From Streptomyces hygroscopicus (GTDB lineage: Bacteria > Actinomycetota > Actinomycetes > Streptomycetales > Streptomycetaceae), in NCBI RefSeq assembly GCF_026168105.1, contig NZ_LBMW01000046.1, positions 1 to 57,659 on the forward strand: a stretch of DNA of 57,659 nucleotides, written 5' to 3'. The notes under the pieces were generated by a model. That model saw nothing but the letters and a program-made list of their open reading frames with translations, had not been told where the DNA came from and ran no database searches. The position numbers and the translations under genes are program-made. Positions 55,998-57,659 of this stretch are shown here, in pieces (position 1 is the stretch's first letter; the number at the start of each line of letters is the position of its first letter).

Positions 55998-57659
55998 ATG
56001 AGTGCGGAGGCCACGAATCCTGCCAACCCCGCCCCCGCGACGCCCGGGGCGAACCGCAGGAAGAGCCGCGCCCGGATCGACCTGCGCCGCCTGGGCCGGG
56101 CTGCCCTGCTCGGCCCCGCCACCCGCGACCGGCTGCCCGACGCGATCGGCCATGTCGCCGAGGCGCATCGCGCCCATCACCCCGACGCCGACCTCGAACC
56201 TCTGCGCCGCGCCTATCTGTTGGCCGAGTCCTCGCACCGCGGCCAGATGCGCAAGAGCGGCGAGCCGTACATCACCCACCCCCTCGCCGTGACCCTGATC
56301 CTGGCCGAACTGGGCGCCGAGACAACGACCTTGACCGCGTCCCTGCTCCACGACACCGTCGAGGACACCGATGTGACGCTGGATCAGGTACGCGAGCAGT
56401 TCGGCGAGGAGGTGCGCTATCTCGTCGACGGCGTCACCAAGCTCGAGAAGGTCGACTACGGCGCCGCCGCCGAACCCGAGACCTTCCGCAAGATGCTCGT
56501 CGCCACCGGCAACGACGTGCGCGTGATGTCGATCAAACTCGCCGACCGGCTGCACAACATGCGCACCCTGGGTGTGATGCGCCCGGAGAAACAGGCGCGT
56601 ATTGCCAAGGTCACCCGGGACGTGCTCATCCCGCTCGCCGAACGTCTCGGCGTCCAGGCGCTCAAGACCGAACTCGAGGACCTCGTCTTCGCGATCCTGC
56701 ACCCCGAGGAGTACGAGCACACCAGAGAGCTGATCGCCGAGAACGCGGCACACGGCGACGACCCGCTCGCCGACATGGCCGACCAGGTGCGCACGGTCCT
56801 GCGCGAGGCCGGGATCCAGGCCGAAGTCCTGATCAGGCCCCGTCACTTTGTCTCCGTGCACCGCATCTCCCGCAAGCGGGGCAGGCTGCGCGGCGCCGAC
56901 TTCGGACGCCTCCTGGTACTCGTGAACGAGGACGCCGACTGCTACGGAGTCCTCGGCGAACTGCACACCTGCCTGACTCCGGTGGTCTCGGAGTTCAAGG
57001 ACTTCATCGCCGTCCCCAAATTCAACCTGTACCAGTCACTGCACACCGCGGTCGCACGCGAGGACGGCGAGGTCGCCGAAGTCCTCATCCGCACGCACCA
57101 GATGCACAAGGTCGCCGAGGCCGGTGTGATCGCGCTCGGCAATCCCTACGCCCCCGGATCCGACGACCCGGCCGACGGCGAGCGTGCCGACCCCACCCGG
57201 CCCGGCTGGCTCTCCCGGCTCCTGGAGTGGCAGGAGGCGGCCCCGGACACCGACACTTTCTGGTCGACGCTGCGCGAGGACCTCGCTCAGGACCGGGAGA
57301 TCACCGTGTTCCGCGCCGACGGGGGCGCGCTGGGGCTCCCGGAGGGCGCGAGCTGCGTGGACGCGGCGTACGCGCAGTACGGCGAGGACGCGCACGCCTG
57401 TATCGGCGCCCGCGTCAATGGCAGGCTGGCGACCCTGAGCACGGTCCTGAGGGATGGGGACACCGTACAGCTCCTCATGGGCCAGGACCCGGCCTCGGAG
57501 CCCTCCAGGGAGTGGCTGGAGCACGCGCACACCGCCGCCGCGCGGATCGCCATCCAGCGCTGGCTGGCCGCCCACCCGGCTCCGGCGGACCCGTCCGGCG
57601 GTGTGCCGGCGGCGGGCACCGAGGGCTTGCCGGACAGGGCCCCGGCGCTCGGGGCCGAC
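55998..57659 (+). CDS. rshA: RelA/SpoT homologue RshA, 3' end outside the window
   Basis: The first 554 residues are visible, and the frame is open at the window edge. The HD hydrolase domain has HKSGEPYITHP-like RKSGEPYITHPLAV and HDTVED (His118/Asp119) for (p)ppGpp hydrolysis. The synthetase region has KDFIAVPKFNLYQSLHTAV and EVLIRTHQMHKVAE, but the usual YDL-A-R segment is diverged (RLRGADFGRLLVLV), so synthesis may be weak. A TGS domain follows (about 431-495). In S. coelicolor RshA is the second long RelA homologue. ATG 55998 has GGAGGTG 4 nt upstream. Confidence 0.9.
   Translation, partial: MSAEATNPANPAPATPGANRRKSRARIDLRRLGRAALLGPATRDRLPDAIGHVAEAHRAHHPDADLEPLRRAYLLAESSHRGQMRKSGEPYITHPLAVTLILAELGAETTTLTASLLHDTVEDTDVTLDQVREQFGEEVRYLVDGVTKLEKVDYGAAAEPETFRKMLVATGNDVRVMSIKLADRLHNMRTLGVMRPEKQARIAKVTRDVLIPLAERLGVQALKTELEDLVFAILHPEEYEHTRELIAENAAHGDDPLADMADQVRTVLREAGIQAEVLIRPRHFVSVHRISRKRGRLRGADFGRLLVLVNEDADCYGVLGELHTCLTPVVSEFKDFIAVPKFNLYQSLHTAVAREDGEVAEVLIRTHQMHKVAEAGVIALGNPYAPGSDDPADGERADPTRPGWLSRLLEWQEAAPDTDTFWSTLREDLAQDREITVFRADGGALGLPEGASCVDAAYAQYGEDAHACIGARVNGRLATLSTVLRDGDTVQLLMGQDPASEPSREWLEHAHTAAARIAIQRWLAAHPAPADPSGGVPAAGTEGLPDRAPALGAD

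Overview
The window reads as a core segment of a Streptomyces chromosome. It is very GC-rich with strongly GC-biased third codon positions. It carries typical Streptomyces genes: osaA/osaB, clgR, a multidomain SpoIIE-type phosphatase, gluABCD with gluR/gluK, and rshA. From memory, the gene order follows the S. coelicolor region around SCO5746 to SCO5794, and gene symbols rest on that resemblance plus visible motifs. No database search was run. I see no phage, insertion sequence or CRISPR array.

Layout. 1-1010: the 3' end of a 5S rRNA with its terminator, a decayed DegT-type aminotransferase gene and a tRNA-Thr(GGU). 1061-10610: signalling block with a SpoIIE/PP2C phosphatase divergent from the giant poly-HAMP hybrid kinase osaA and its response regulator osaB. 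10803-18111: ftsK, a RodZ-like gene, and a tightly overlapping run rimO-pgsA-cinA followed by clgR. 18418-28096: dpsB, a small membrane protein, an SDR, the DNA repair genes nei and lhr, an alpha-toroid protein and DUF3046. 28169-31259: a membrane protein and the SOS-controlled recA-recX pair. 31554-32681: a cysteine dioxygenase-rhodanese operon preceded by a cysteine-rich leader peptide. 32967-40986: an FAD monooxygenase, the glutamate ABC importer gluABCD and the two-component system gluR-gluK. 41141-49600: an orphan TAXI receptor, a MazG-like protein, an ArsR regulator overlapping a P-type ATPase, an LCP cell-wall ligase, TatA and an MFS transporter. 49710-57659: tRNA and housekeeping genes miaB, miaA and dapF, then a partial rshA.

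How the genes fit together. recA/recX/lhr/nei serve DNA repair. miaA and miaB act successively on A37 of tRNA (isopentenylation, then methylthiolation), and rimO is the ribosomal-protein counterpart of miaB. gluR-gluK lies divergent from the transporter it is thought to control. rshA, clgR and osaAB are global stress regulators.

Most striking observations. (1) A 15-codon leader ORF with three Cys codons lies upstream of the cysteine dioxygenase, and its Cys-codon end is complementary to the dioxygenase Shine-Dalgarno. (2) A compact, possibly pseudoknotted leader precedes rshA. (3) The spacing TANNNT, then 6-7 nt, then start codon recurs at about nine genes, suggesting leaderless transcripts. 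(4) Intercistronic hairpins and 21-bp minisatellites lie inside the glu operon. (5) Ten exact-length 276-bp repeats lie inside osaA.
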